From contig JADFXB010000021.1 in assembly GCA_015233935.1 (NCBI GenBank), forward strand, positions 1 to 40,761: a DNA stretch of 40,761 nt, given 5' to 3'. The translations under genes and the position numbers were made by a program. The DNA is from Magnetococcales bacterium (GTDB lineage: Bacteria > Pseudomonadota > Magnetococcia > Magnetococcales > JADFXB01). Position 1 is the stretch's first letter, and every line of letters starts with the position of its first letter. The notes beneath the pieces are model-generated. The model had not been told where the DNA came from and ran no database searches. It saw nothing but the letters and a program-made list of their open reading frames with translations. Below, piece after piece: positions 1 to 9,665 of the stretch.

Positions 1-238
1 GCAATTTTTGATCTCGCAGTTGCTAAAAATATTATTTTATTATTTTGATAATATTGAAAAATTATCCTGTAGGGGGGCTGTTTTTTCCTGCCAAAGCAAT
101 CCTTTGGATAATCGTAGGACCAATCCCAGGGGAGGTCTCCCCCCAAAAGAAAAATATCATCCAGCTCAATTCCCATCACCCTTGAGCTGATCAAACCATT
201 GATCACCGGCAATTGCCTCACCTGTTTCTGGATAGGCC
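1..238. other. upstream non-coding region
   Basis: This stretch lies at the left edge, ahead of the first pilus-like gene. The first 70 bases are AT-rich and hold a short inverted repeat (GATAAT at 47-52, ATTATC at 61-66), too short to call a terminator. I find no convincing paired promoter boxes and no supported gene. A reverse-strand frame from 238 to 167 could encode 24 residues with ordinary codon use, but nothing supports it as a gene. Confidence 0.5.
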
Positions 239-2263
239 ATGTTTAAATTTGGCAATAAAAAACAAACTGTCGTTGCCACCGTAACCCCCACCCAACCCAG
301 TAAACGCCTGCTGGTGCAACTGGGAACCATGGGGTGGATCGCTACCATGCTGGATGCCGATGGCTCTCCCATGGGGCAACCCCTGCAAGGCAACGCCTCC
401 GCAATGGAATTACAAGGTTCCGAAAGACTGGAAAAAATTCTCCAGCAGGCCATGGAGGATCTCTCCAAAGGCATGCTCAAAGATGCCGATGCCATCTACC
501 TCTTGCTGGAAAGCGGCTCCATCGTCTTTTCCGACTCCAAACAAGAAGGCCTGCGCGCCGCCAGCGATGCCACCGCCCGCATGTACGGACAACGGCTGCT
601 CAACGCACCCAATACCCAATCCGTCACCTTCGGCTATGCACCCTTCGGTCCCGATCCTGAACATCAATCCAACACAGAGAGCCAGGACGAGGAGAGCAAA
701 AACGTCGGCAACCGCCGATCCTCCGTCTACGCCTTCGCCGATGTGCGACAAATCCGCGCCGTCCTCTCCCTGTTCGATATCTCAGCTCTGAAAATTTTTA
801 CCCTGACCCCAGCGGTCTATCCCATCATCCGCAAAGCCGCCCAACGCCCCGACGAAACCTTTGGTGCCCTCTTGTTCGGTAGCCACGAAACCACCATTAT
901 CCTGGCTCACCACAACCACCAGGGTATCCTGGTGCGCACCTCCCCCGTTGGTAGCGTTGCCCTGGCCCAATCGGTCTCCGAAAAAGCCGGCATCTCCCTC
1001 AGCGACGCACTGGATAACTTGAGCAAACGCGATCTGGTGGCCAAAATTAACCCCGATGCCTCACCAGATGCCTCTCTTACCACCAATCCCTATCAAGCCG
1101 GTATGGAACCAGGCTTACGCCAGTTGCTCACGGATATCCAGGAAAGCCTGGACTACTTCATGTCCCAACGGGTCTGCGGCAAACCCCTGCAACTGGAATG
1201 CTTCGGCGATACCGGACGCATCAACGGCCTGGACCGCTGGCTGACCAAATATTTGCAACTGGAACTGGTCAATGCCAACCAACCCCTCCTCCACCTGTTC
1301 AGCCAATGTTGCACCACCGATGAATGCAACCTGTTGCGGGGAGCGGAAACCAGCCTGATATCCGTCGGTAAGGTCAAATACTCCTTCACCAAAAGCGGCT
1401 TCGTCAAAACCTCCACCCTGGCTACCCAGGCCCAAGGTGCCGACAGCATGAAGGCCAGAGCCAGCCATCGTCGCGAAGGTGGCCCAGGGGGCAGACGTCG
1501 GCGCGGTCAACAGGATGCCTCCCTTGAAGGCGGTCTCCTGCAAAAGGTGCTGGCCAAATTACGCGGTCGCTCCTCTGAAGTCGCCGCCACCTCCGAAGAA
1601 GCCGCCGAAGCCGCCGCCAGCGATTTGCGTAATGGAGCCATCGTCCTGGCCGCCTTAAGCTGCCTCGTCCTCTATTGGGGATACGAACAATACCTCTACC
1701 AGAAAAAAATTCACATGGCCAAAGTGTTCACCTACCTGAAGGCACGTGAAATCAATACCAATCAAATCAAAGCATCCGGCGGCGGACGCATCGGTATCGT
1801 CGAAAGCTCCCAGGAAGATTTGAACAAACTCTTCTGGACCGATAAATTCATCGCCCTCTCCCAAGCCATGAACCAACATATCTGGTTGACCGATCTCTAC
1901 CTCACCTCCGCCCAAATGGAACTGGCCGGAGCCAAGGTGGAAACCAAAAAATTGGTGATGGAAGGGGCCGTCCTCCCCTCCTACGACGGCCATATCGGAC
2001 GCATGTCCGAATTTCTCGCCGACCTGTCCAATGATAAGAAAAATACCTTTATGAGCGATTTCAGGCAGATCACCTTCCGTGGTTCCGTCCTGGATCCCCA
2101 TGATGATATCGTTCGCTTTGGCTTTGAAGCTTGGTACGACCGTAACAAACGTATCGAAGATCAGAAAAAGAAGATTGAAGCAGGCGACATGTCCTCCAAT
2201 CTGGACGCCATTCGGGACAGCACCAAGGCCAAAGAGGGTGCCCTGTCTCCCAAGTTGAAATAA
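239..2263 (+). CDS. PilM/PilN-like (GspL-like) pilus assembly fusion protein
   Basis: This 674-residue protein has a long cytoplasmic part (about 1-460), one membrane segment (about 463-483, preceded by an Ala/Glu-rich stretch) and a periplasmic C-terminal part of about 190 residues. Actin-like ATPase fold, single membrane helix and ferredoxin-like tail are the layout of GspL, or of PilM fused to PilN. The N-terminal half shows PilM-like alternation of strands and Gly turns, but I cannot point to clear ATP-binding motifs, and a basic Gly/Arg stretch lies near residues 405-425. The next gene resembles PilO/PilP, which supports an inner-membrane alignment complex of a type IV pilus or type II secretion machine. 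An in-frame TAG two codons upstream makes ATG 239 the first possible ATG; the ribosome site is weak. The family call is by architecture and context. Confidence 0.55.
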   Translation: MFKFGNKKQTVVATVTPTQPSKRLLVQLGTMGWIATMLDADGSPMGQPLQGNASAMELQGSERLEKILQQAMEDLSKGMLKDADAIYLLLESGSIVFSDSKQEGLRAASDATARMYGQRLLNAPNTQSVTFGYAPFGPDPEHQSNTESQDEESKNVGNRRSSVYAFADVRQIRAVLSLFDISALKIFTLTPAVYPIIRKAAQRPDETFGALLFGSHETTIILAHHNHQGILVRTSPVGSVALAQSVSEKAGISLSDALDNLSKRDLVAKINPDASPDASLTTNPYQAGMEPGLRQLLTDIQESLDYFMSQRVCGKPLQLECFGDTGRINGLDRWLTKYLQLELVNANQPLLHLFSQCCTTDECNLLRGAETSLISVGKVKYSFTKSGFVKTSTLATQAQGADSMKARASHRREGGPGGRRRRGQQDASLEGGLLQKVLAKLRGRSSEVAATSEEAAEAAASDLRNGAIVLAALSCLVLYWGYEQYLYQKKIHMAKVFTYLKAREINTNQIKASGGGRIGIVESSQEDLNKLFWTDKFIALSQAMNQHIWLTDLYLTSAQMELAGAKVETKKLVMEGAVLPSYDGHIGRMSEFLADLSNDKKNTFMSDFRQITFRGSVLDPHDDIVRFGFEAWYDRNKRIEDQKKKIEAGDMSSNLDAIRDSTKAKEGALSPKLK

Positions 2264-2305
2264 CCAGGTTACTCACATTGTCAATCTTGCCCACGGCTTA
2301 AACAT

Positions 2306-3163
2306 ATGGAACAGTTTTTCCAACAACATCGCAATTTCACTCTCTCCCTCCTGTGGCTGCTCTTCGGCATCATGTTGGCTGGCTATAGCTTGCTCTATCG
2401 CCCGTTGCAGTTGTCCATGAAGGCTCTCACTCCGCTGACATCCCAGTTGGATGAGCAAAATAAATCATTGCAAAGCAAGATTGACGCCCAGCAAAACATG
2501 GATAAGGCCAAGGCTGTGGGCATCAGCAGCCTGCCTGCCTTCCTGGCCCGGATCAATGAACTCTCCAGCACCCACAAGGTGGTGATCAATAAACTCACCC
2601 CCGAAGGTGAAGGACGCCTGCGTATTAATCTGGAAATCAATGCCGATTTCTATACCTTTCTGCGCTTCGTCGCCCATTTGGAAACCCTGGATGTGGTGTT
2701 GGATAATGTGGAAATCCACCCCTTTACCTACGATCCCAAAAACAGCGATTTACCCATTCACTTTATCTCCTTTGCCATCACCCCCCAGAACAATGCGGAA
2801 CCGCTGAAAAGTGGGGCTACCCAAGAGCTGATGCGCAAGGTGAAGGAAGCCATCGAAGTTCACAATCTGCGCAATCCTTTCCAACGCTACGCCAAAGACC
2901 ACCGGAAAGACCCGGAACAACTGGTGGATCTAACGTGGGTCTACAAGCTGGGAGGTTTCGGCGTTGGCAATGATGGGGTAACCTATGCCATCATTGATAA
3001 TCTGGAATACCGCAAAGGAGCCACCATGGACGGACGCGATATCACCGAAATCGACAAAGGTGCCGGGCGCGTCATGATGGAAAAACGCACCGAACAAGGC
3101 ACCAAGATGAAATATGTGCTTAAGTTCCGCAAAAAAGGTTCGAGTGGGGAGGCCGGAAAATGA
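2306..3163 (+). CDS. PilO-like protein with PilP-like C-terminal region
   Basis: The 285-residue product starts with a short cytoplasmic tail and one membrane helix (about residues 11-31), followed by a coiled-coil-prone stretch (about 40-75) and an alpha/beta domain (about 80-175). This is the PilO/GspM layout. The last 75 residues (about 205-280) run 'WVYKLGGFG...YAIIDN...GRDITEI...RVMMEKR', which resembles the beta-rich PilP/GspC homology region, so PilO and PilP may be joined. It follows the PilM/PilN-like gene by 42 bases and overlaps the next gene by 4 bases (ATGA), so the three are probably one operon. No good ribosome site precedes ATG 2306, hinting at translation coupled to the upstream gene. 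The PilO call is moderate and the PilP call weaker. Confidence 0.5.
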   Translation: MEQFFQQHRNFTLSLLWLLFGIMLAGYSLLYRPLQLSMKALTPLTSQLDEQNKSLQSKIDAQQNMDKAKAVGISSLPAFLARINELSSTHKVVINKLTPEGEGRLRINLEINADFYTFLRFVAHLETLDVVLDNVEIHPFTYDPKNSDLPIHFISFAITPQNNAEPLKSGATQELMRKVKEAIEVHNLRNPFQRYAKDHRKDPEQLVDLTWVYKLGGFGVGNDGVTYAIIDNLEYRKGATMDGRDITEIDKGAGRVMMEKRTEQGTKMKYVLKFRKKGSSGEAGK

Positions 3164-4116
3164 AGGGTGTATTACGCGATATTTTTCAACGGTGTTTGAA
3201 AAGTACCAATCTCACTTTGCCCATGTTGACCCTGGCAGCCATCCTGGCGTCACCCATGACCAGCATGGCCGCCCCTCCAGTGCAAAAATCCAAGACCACC
3301 ACCAGCCGCTCCGTCACCACCAAGGCAGCGGATAAAGCGGCGGCAGCCCATGGTCATCGCAAGGAAGCCAAAAAAGAAGGCAAAAAAGAGGAGGTGGTTG
3401 CCAAAACCGCCGCCCCTGCCAAAGCTGCCGTTTCTGCCAAGAGTAAGCACGAACAGAAAAATGCCGCCAGGAAAGATCTCTCTGGTGTGACACTGAAAAA
3501 TTCCGTGAAAACTTTGGCGGGAGGGCATCGGGTCAAATCTTCCACGGCAAACAAAAAGAGGAAACAACCGATTGTTTCTTCCGATGTCTTCACCAGACCC
3601 TACTCCAAGGAAACTTTGGCCGAAGAAGCACCGCTTTTCAGCCAATTGCGTGAACTGGAAAATCCCGAAACCCGTCTGCGGTTGGCCAAATCCAGCCCCA
3701 TGTTTCGCCCACCACCTACCCCATCCAACAATTTGCGGGAAATCATTGCAGACCACGCTTCCACCTTTGGCATCAATCCCTTATTGGTGCAAGCTGTGGT
3801 GGCGGTGGAATCCGGCTTTAACGCCCGCGCCCGTTCCCCCGCCGGGGCATTGGGGATGATGCAGCTCACCCGGGAAACGGCCAATCGGTTAGGGGTTAAC
3901 CAACCCATGGATGCGGACGAAAACATTCGTGGCGGAACCCTCTATCTGAAAATGTTGACCGAACAGTTCGACGGTGACACCACCCTGGCCCTGGCCGCCT
4001 ACCATGCCGGTCCCAAAACCGTGGAAGACTACGGCGGCGTTCCCCCCAACGAAAACACCCACCTCTTTCTCACCAGGGTGATGCTCTACTTCAACTATTA
4101 TCTGGATCAGGAATAG
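3160..4116 (+). CDS. exported lytic transglycosylase (SLT domain)
   Basis: The 318-residue product begins with a long signal peptide (hydrophobic core about residues 18-37, likely cut after an Ala) and a Lys/Ala-rich low-complexity linker (about 40-150). A C-terminal SLT domain (about 190-315) shows the family landmarks: 'AVVAVESGFN' with the catalytic Glu, 'SPAGALGMMQL', 'NIRGGTLYL' and 'LALAAYHAGP'. Such enzymes cleave the glycan strand of peptidoglycan, forming 1,6-anhydro ends. Placed behind two pilus-like genes and sharing ATGA with the second, it probably opens the cell wall locally for the trans-envelope machine. The positively charged linker may bind the wall. A GGGGAGG ribosome site sits just upstream of ATG 3160. 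Confidence 0.85.
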   Translation: MKGVLRDIFQRCLKSTNLTLPMLTLAAILASPMTSMAAPPVQKSKTTTSRSVTTKAADKAAAAHGHRKEAKKEGKKEEVVAKTAAPAKAAVSAKSKHEQKNAARKDLSGVTLKNSVKTLAGGHRVKSSTANKKRKQPIVSSDVFTRPYSKETLAEEAPLFSQLRELENPETRLRLAKSSPMFRPPPTPSNNLREIIADHASTFGINPLLVQAVVAVESGFNARARSPAGALGMMQLTRETANRLGVNQPMDADENIRGGTLYLKMLTEQFDGDTTLALAAYHAGPKTVEDYGGVPPNENTHLFLTRVMLYFNYYLDQE

Positions 4117-4152
4117 CGTTCTGTCCGGTCATTCCGTCTCAATTCCATGTGT

Positions 4153-6555
4153 TCAGGGGTTCTGGCTCTTAGCCAGAATCTCCAACAACATGGTCTTTTT
4201 GAACGGCTTGGCCAGATAGAGGCTGCACCCGGCGGTAAAGAGCATTTCGATATGCTCCTTCATGGCATGGGCGGTCATGGCGATGATGGGGGTGGTGGGG
4301 CGGTTTTCTTTTCTCTCTATGGTGCGTATGCGTTGCGTGGCCTGAAAACCATTGAGAAATGGCATCTCCACATCCATGAGAATTACATCATATCTGTGGG
4401 TTAAAAAGTAGTCCACCGCATCCAGTCCGTGCTCCGCAAACTGCAACTGATGGCCCCGATCCTTGAGAAAGGCCTCAATCAAATAGCGGTTGTCCTCGCT
4501 GTCATCTGCCACCAATATTTTCAGAGGACGGGATTCTGGAACCTGCTGGTTGGCGGTCTGCTGGGGCTGGTGATTTTTCTGTGCCTGGGTACTTGCCAAA
4601 GGCAGGGTAAAATAAAAGGTGGACCCCCGCCCCAATTCACTTTCCACTCCCAGCTTGCCTCCCATTTGCTGTACCAGCTTGTCACAAATGGAAAGTCCTA
4701 AACCCGTACCACCAAACCTTCGGGTGGTGGAGGCTTCCGCCTGGGTAAAAGGTTGAAAGATGGCCTGCAACTTGTCGGGCGCAATGCCAATCCCAGAATC
4801 CGTGACCGTAAAACGAATCCCTTCCCCCACCTCTGCCACCGTTACCACCACCCTGCCCTGGCTGGTAAACTTGATGGCGTTGCTCAATAAATTAAGCAAA
4901 ACCTGCCGCAAACGACCAGGATCCCCATTGACCCAAGGAGAAAAAGAGGACTGAAATTGGCTGGTAAGAGTCAACCCCTTGCTGTTGGCCCGATAAGAGA
5001 CAATTGCCACCACATCCTCCAACAGTTTGGGCAGATGAAAATCCACCTCCTCCAGCTTTAATTGCTGCGCCTCAATCTTGGAAAGATCCAAAATATCGTT
5101 GATCAAGGCCAATAAAAACTCCCCCGCACGATTGATGGTGGAGACATGATTACGCTGCTCTTCACTCAAAGGAGTATCCAGCAAGACCTCCCCCATGCCA
5201 ATAATGGCATTCATGGGGGTGCGAATGTCATGGCTCATGGCAGCCAGAAACGAACTCTTGGCCAAACTGGCGGCCTCCGCATCATCTCGCGCCTTGATGA
5301 GCTTGGCATAAATATCCCGCCGGTCCAGAACCAGAGCCAGGGTATCGGCAACCGTTGCTAAAAATCCTTCCTCTTCATGGCTGTAGGTTTGCCCTACCTT
5401 GGTATAACAAGTGAGCACCCCCAATACCCGGTCCCGGAAAATAATGGGAAAACAATAATGGCCATGGTTTTCCCGATGATCCTGTTGTTGGGTGACCAGC
5501 CTGCTGGGATGGGTTTGGTAGATAATTTTTTTCTCAGCCGCCGCCTGTCCGCATAGGCAATGACCGACTGGAACCTGGGTGCAGGGAATCTCCACATGCT
5601 CCGGGTATTGCTTGGAAAGAATGAGCTGGTTACCCTCCTCACCCAACAAAAAGATGGCCGTCTTTTGTGGAACAACAAGCCAATACACCGAATGAATGGC
5701 GGTGAGCACGGTGGAAAGAAATTCAGACAGGGGAAGGGGTTGTAAGGCTGCCTGCAAAATGCGGCTCATGGCCTGCCGTGCAGCCTGCACACGGGCATTT
5801 TTATCCTCTTGCTCCTTCCGTTCGGAAATATCCCGCACAATGGCATAGATAATGGGTTGTCCGTTTAACTCCGCCGTGCTAATGGCCATATCCACCGGCA
5901 GGGTGCTGCCATCGGAACAGATCATCTCCATATCGGAAAGATGACCGGTTCCCTGCATCAAGGCGGTCTGCATCATCCGTTGATAGATCGATTCAGAATG
6001 GTGGGCAAAGCAACTCAACCAGGAACGTTGCACCAAAGATCCAGGAGATTCACGAAGCATGCCTTCCATGGTGGGATTGGCATCCAGAATGGTCCAGGAG
6101 TCGCCATCCACCATGAGAATGCCATCGTTGGCCGACTCCATGAGCATGCGTAGTTTGGTTTGGGTCCGTTGGATGGCCAGTTGATTTTTCACCCGTGCCA
6201 ATACCACGGCAGGGCGCAACGGTTTGGTAATATAATCCACCGCCCCCAGGGCAAATCCCTTGGATTCATCCTGTTCATCTTCCAGGGAGGTGACAAAGAT
6301 AATGGGAATATCTGCTGTGGCAGGATCCGACTTGAGGGTTTGGCATACCTGATAGCCATCCATTCCCGGCATCATCACATCCAACAGGATCAAATGGGGA
6401 CGGGGGGTGCTGTGGGCAATGGTCACCGCCTTTTCACCACTGGTGGCCACCAATACCCGATATTCTGGTCCCAAAATTTGGGCCAATACCTGAATATTGA
6501 CTGGGAGATCATCCACAATCAGGATGGTTTCCCTGGAGGGGAGATTTGCCTTCAT
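4153..6555 (-). CDS. hybrid sensor histidine kinase REC-PAS-GAF-HisKA-HATPase-REC
   Basis: A soluble 800-residue hybrid kinase with no membrane segment. An N-terminal receiver (about 5-125) has the acidic pair 'VDD' and phospho-Asp in '[10 protein letters not shown]'. It is followed by a PAS domain (about 140-255), a GAF domain (about 285-420), a HisKA domain with the H-box '[12 protein letters not shown]' (about 440), a HATPase domain with N-box (about 550) and G-box '[10 protein letters not shown]' (about 614), and a C-terminal receiver with phospho-Asp in 'VILMDVEMP' (about 726). It probably takes input from another kinase through the first receiver. The frame opens at GTG 6594, but ATG 6555 begins just before the receiver and has AGGGA upstream, so I chose it. 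Output partners are not visible; both neighbouring genes point away or converge. Confidence 0.9.
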   Translation of the reverse strand: MKANLPSRETILIVDDLPVNIQVLAQILGPEYRVLVATSGEKAVTIAHSTPRPHLILLDVMMPGMDGYQVCQTLKSDPATADIPIIFVTSLEDEQDESKGFALGAVDYITKPLRPAVVLARVKNQLAIQRTQTKLRMLMESANDGILMVDGDSWTILDANPTMEGMLRESPGSLVQRSWLSCFAHHSESIYQRMMQTALMQGTGHLSDMEMICSDGSTLPVDMAISTAELNGQPIIYAIVRDISERKEQEDKNARVQAARQAMSRILQAALQPLPLSEFLSTVLTAIHSVYWLVVPQKTAIFLLGEEGNQLILSKQYPEHVEIPCTQVPVGHCLCGQAAAEKKIIYQTHPSRLVTQQQDHRENHGHYCFPIIFRDRVLGVLTCYTKVGQTYSHEEEGFLATVADTLALVLDRRDIYAKLIKARDDAEAASLAKSSFLAAMSHDIRTPMNAIIGMGEVLLDTPLSEEQRNHVSTINRAGEFLLALINDILDLSKIEAQQLKLEEVDFHLPKLLEDVVAIVSYRANSKGLTLTSQFQSSFSPWVNGDPGRLRQVLLNLLSNAIKFTSQGRVVVTVAEVGEGIRFTVTDSGIGIAPDKLQAIFQPFTQAEASTTRRFGGTGLGLSICDKLVQQMGGKLGVESELGRGSTFYFTLPLASTQAQKNHQPQQTANQQVPESRPLKILVADDSEDNRYLIEAFLKDRGHQLQFAEHGLDAVDYFLTHRYDVILMDVEMPFLNGFQATQRIRTIERKENRPTTPIIAMTAHAMKEHIEMLFTAGCSLYLAKPFKKTMLLEILAKSQNP

Positions 6556-6606
6556 GCGTCCCTGTCTTCCAACTCCAAAACAAGTGAACACCACGCTGCC
6601 AATTTT

Positions 6607-6635
6607 ATATTAGCTAACATTTACGACTCTTCCAA
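6607..6635 (-). promoter_or_regulatory. candidate sigma70 promoter of the hybrid kinase
   Basis: On the reverse strand TTGGAA (6635-6630) and TAATAT (6612-6607) are 17 bases apart, each matching 4 of 6 consensus positions, in an AT-rich gap between divergent genes. The implied leader to ATG 6555 is about 45 bases. Confidence 0.35.
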
Positions 6636-6733
6636 GCCTTACCTTGACCCTGATACCGATTGTACCTTGATTCCTGCTGCAACGCAGGTAACACTTGAGA
6701 ATCATTTCAGATTTTTTCGCCAACAGGTGTGGC

Positions 6734-8197
6734 ATGACCGATATCCTACTTGTTACCTTCAATGCCAGATATTCACACACCGCCTTTGGTTTGCGCTATC
6801 TGCTGGCCAATCTGGGGGAGTTGCAGGAACGGGCACGCCTGGTGGAATTTTCCCTGGAACACAGCCCCAGCGAAGCCCTGGAAGTGATCTGGCAGGAACA
6901 GCCCCGAATTGTGGGTATAAGTGTTTACATATGGAATGCCACCCTGGTCACCTCCCTGGCCCGTTTGATCAAACAGGTAATGCCCCAGGTGTGGGTGGTA
7001 ATGGGTGGACCAGAAATCAGTTGGCAGAGCACCGATCATCCCGCCAATGAGTGGGCCGATTATATCATCCCCGGTGAAGGAGAGGTGGCCTTTGCCAGAC
7101 TTTGCAGGCAATTATTGGCTGGCCAGCCCCCAGGCAGTCGGCTCTTGCCACCGGAACTTCCCCATCTCACCACCTTGAAACTTCCCTATGATCTTTACAG
7201 CGATGAGGATATCCGCCATCGGGAGATCTATGTGGAATCCAATCGGGGGTGTCCCTATCGCTGCACCTTTTGCCTCTCCGCTCTCGACCATAAAGTGCGG
7301 CGATTCAACGCAGCCGACTTCCTGATGGCCATGGAAACCCTTTTGCAGCGGGGGGTGCGGCGGTTTAAATTTGTGGATCGCAGCTTTAACCTGGATGGTC
7401 ATCGTTCGGAAGATATTCTGGCCTTTTTCCTGGAAAGACAGAATCTTGGATTTTACCTTCATCTGGAATTCGCGCCGGAAAAAATTTCTCCGGCCATGAA
7501 ATCTTTGCTGGCGGCCTTTCAGCCAGGCTGTCTACAATTGGAAGTTGGGGTGCAAAGCATGGATCCGGCAGTACGACAGGCCATTCAACGTCCCGGTGAC
7601 ATCCAGAAAGTGGAAGAAAACATTCGCTGGTTGGCCACGCATACCCATGCCCATTTGCATGCGGATTTGATCGTCGGGCTGCCAGGAGAGGGGATCCATG
7701 GTTTTGCCAAGGGGTTTAATCGATTATTGGCCACCGGAGTGCATGAAATCCAGGTGGGCATTCTCAAACGATTATCCGGCATGCCCATGGCCCGTGAAGA
7801 GGGGATCGGCGAGTTCAATCCCGATCCTCCCTATACCTTGTTATGCAATGATTTATTGGATTTTTCCAAGGTAAGGCGTTTGGAGCGTTTCGCCCGTTAT
7901 TGGGACAGGATTGCCAATTCAGGACACTTTCCCCATACTCGCTCCCTGCTGGGAGAGTTCTGGACCTTTCTTGCCTACTCCGATTGGCTGTTTGAGCGGA
8001 TTCATTCCACCCATGGCATTGCCCTGGAAAGATTGCACGGGCTACTGTTGGAAGGTCTGCCCGAAATTGGTCTGGAGCCTGCACAGGTGGGGGAGGCGTT
8101 GGAATCGGATCGTCGGCATCGGGAGCGCATTCAGAAAAAGAAACTGGCCACTCCCAAACGCCAGCAGCAGCATCAACAGGAAGGAACCCCTGGATGA
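6734..8197 (+). CDS. B12-binding domain radical SAM protein (DUF4080-like)
   Basis: This 487-residue protein has an N-terminal Rossmann-like cobalamin-binding domain (about 1-140, opening 'MTDILLVTFNARYSH') and a radical SAM core with 'CPYRCTFC' (CxxxCxxC for the 4Fe-4S cluster) near residue 172. The C-terminal 150 residues fit the DUF4080-type extension. The substrate is unknown; the class includes methyltransferases and ring-forming enzymes. The frame opens at TTG 6695, but ATG 6734 starts right at the conserved N terminus, so I placed the start there. The stop overlaps the sfsA start by 4 bases, beginning a chain of overlapping genes. The radical SAM call is firm and the subfamily moderately so. 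Confidence 0.85.
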   Translation: MTDILLVTFNARYSHTAFGLRYLLANLGELQERARLVEFSLEHSPSEALEVIWQEQPRIVGISVYIWNATLVTSLARLIKQVMPQVWVVMGGPEISWQSTDHPANEWADYIIPGEGEVAFARLCRQLLAGQPPGSRLLPPELPHLTTLKLPYDLYSDEDIRHREIYVESNRGCPYRCTFCLSALDHKVRRFNAADFLMAMETLLQRGVRRFKFVDRSFNLDGHRSEDILAFFLERQNLGFYLHLEFAPEKISPAMKSLLAAFQPGCLQLEVGVQSMDPAVRQAIQRPGDIQKVEENIRWLATHTHAHLHADLIVGLPGEGIHGFAKGFNRLLATGVHEIQVGILKRLSGMPMAREEGIGEFNPDPPYTLLCNDLLDFSKVRRLERFARYWDRIANSGHFPHTRSLLGEFWTFLAYSDWLFERIHSTHGIALERLHGLLLEGLPEIGLEPAQVGEALESDRRHRERIQKKKLATPKRQQQHQQEGTPG

Positions 8198-8901
8198 ATT
8201 TGCCGTCGCCGTTGCTGGAAGCCACCTTTTTGCGTCGTTACAAACGGTTTTTGGCGGATTTTTCCACCCAGGAGGGAGAAGAGATCACCGCCCATTGTGC
8301 CAACTCCGGTTCCATGCTGGGATTGCTGCATGTGGGGGAGAAGGCCATGCTCTCCCATGCCACCACCCCTGGTCGCAAACTGGCCTATACCTGGGAGTTG
8401 GCCAAGGATCATGACCATTGGGTGGGCATCCATACCGGACGCACCAATAGCCTGGTACGGGAGGCCCTGGAACAGGGAATCCTTGCGGAACTTAAAGATT
8501 ATGGCACCATCCAACAGGAGGTGACCGCCGTTCCCCACAGCCGGTTGGATTTTTGTCTCTCCCAGGAGGGGCTTCCTCCTTGCCATATGGAAGTCAAGAG
8601 TGTCACCCTGCGCCAGGATGAAATTGCCCTCTTTCCGGATGCGGTCACCACCCGTGGCAAACGTCATTTGGAAGTTTTGGCGACCTTGCGCCAACAAGGG
8701 GGGCGCAGTGTGCTCCTGTTTGTGGTACAAAGAGAGGATTGTCGCCTGTTTCGGCCTGCTGCGGCCATTGATGGGGCCTATGCCGCTACCTTGCGTCAGG
8801 TTGCTGCCGCTGGGGTGGAGGTGTTGGTTTATGCCTGTTCGGTCACACCGCAAGCCATTACCTTGAACCATGCCCTGCCCTTTGAACTGGAAGCCGCATG
8901 A
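8194..8901 (+). CDS. sfsA: SfsA family protein
   Basis: The 235-residue product matches SfsA in length and landmarks: 'TAHCANSGSMLGLL' near residue 30 (usually C-P-N-T/S-G-S-M) and 'MEVKSVTL...FPDAVTTRG' in the C-terminal half, where the E-x-K resembles a nuclease-fold active site. In E. coli SfsA was named for stimulating maltose fermentation and binds DNA; its biochemical role is not settled. It overlaps both neighbours by 4 bases (ATGA), so it is probably made from one transcript with the radical SAM and map genes. Confidence 0.92.
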   Translation: MNLPSPLLEATFLRRYKRFLADFSTQEGEEITAHCANSGSMLGLLHVGEKAMLSHATTPGRKLAYTWELAKDHDHWVGIHTGRTNSLVREALEQGILAELKDYGTIQQEVTAVPHSRLDFCLSQEGLPPCHMEVKSVTLRQDEIALFPDAVTTRGKRHLEVLATLRQQGGRSVLLFVVQREDCRLFRPAAAIDGAYAATLRQVAAAGVEVLVYACSVTPQAITLNHALPFELEAA

Positions 8902-9665
8902 TTGTTATTAAAACGCCGGATGAGATTGAAGCCATGCGCCCTACCTGTCGGTTGGCCGCCCAGGTATTACGCATGATCGCCCCCCATATTCAACCAGGGG
9001 TGACCACCCAGCAGTTGAACGATATCTGCCACGACTATATCACTGCCGCCGGGGCCTATCCTTCTCCTCTTAACTATCGCGGCTTTCCCAAATCCATCTG
9101 CACCTCCATCAACCACCAGGTGTGCCACGGCATTCCCAGTGAACGGGTTCTGCGGGAGGGAGATATCATCAATGTTGACATCACCACCTATATGAACGGC
9201 TACCACGGCGATACCAGCCATACCTTTCATGTGGGCAAACCCACCCCCAAAGGGGATAAAATTGTCCAGGTGGCCAAGGAGTGTCTGGATGCGGGTATTC
9301 GGGCCGTGCGTCCCTTTGGTCGTTTGGGGGATATCGGGGCTGCCATCGAAGCCCATGCCCGCAAAAATCGCTGCTCGGTGGTGCGGGAATATTGTGGCCA
9401 TGGCATCGGTAAAAGTTTTCACGAAGACCCGGCTGTCCTCCACTATGGCAGGGCAGGGGAGGGGGAAATTTTGCGCCCCGGTATGGTCTTTACCGTGGAA
9501 CCCATGATCAATCTGGGAGGACCGGATATCAAGCATATGCCGGATAAATGGACCGTGGTCACCAAAGACCACTCCTTGTCCGCCCAGTTTGAACACACCC
9601 TGGCCATTACCCCCCATGGCATCGATGTCCTGACCGACCTGGACGGTGAGTATGCCGCTGGATGA
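8898..9665 (+). CDS. map: type I methionine aminopeptidase
   Basis: A 255-residue enzyme that removes the initiator Met from new proteins in the cytoplasm. The metal ligands are visible: the two Asp in 'NVDITTYMNGYHGDTSHTF' (about 95-108), His in 'GHGIGKSFHEDP' (about 170), Glu in 'VFTVEPMI' (about 203) and Glu in 'QFEHTLAIT' (about 234). Length and motifs are those of a complete type Ia enzyme without N-terminal extension. It starts inside the sfsA stop (ATGA), and its last codons overlap the start of the next gene. Confidence 0.95.
   Translation: MIVIKTPDEIEAMRPTCRLAAQVLRMIAPHIQPGVTTQQLNDICHDYITAAGAYPSPLNYRGFPKSICTSINHQVCHGIPSERVLREGDIINVDITTYMNGYHGDTSHTFHVGKPTPKGDKIVQVAKECLDAGIRAVRPFGRLGDIGAAIEAHARKNRCSVVREYCGHGIGKSFHEDPAVLHYGRAGEGEILRPGMVFTVEPMINLGGPDIKHMPDKWTVVTKDHSLSAQFEHTLAITPHGIDVLTDLDGEYAAG

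Noticed and set aside
47-66. Inverted repeat GATAAT/ATTATC as a terminator or operator
   Set aside because: Six-base arms in an AT-rich stretch are expected by chance and no T-run follows.
166-238. 24-codon reverse-strand ORF (MAYPETGEAIAGDQWFDQL...)
   Set aside because: Codon use looks acceptable, but the frame is short, has no recognisable homology and no ribosome site that can be defended; it also abuts the real forward gene.
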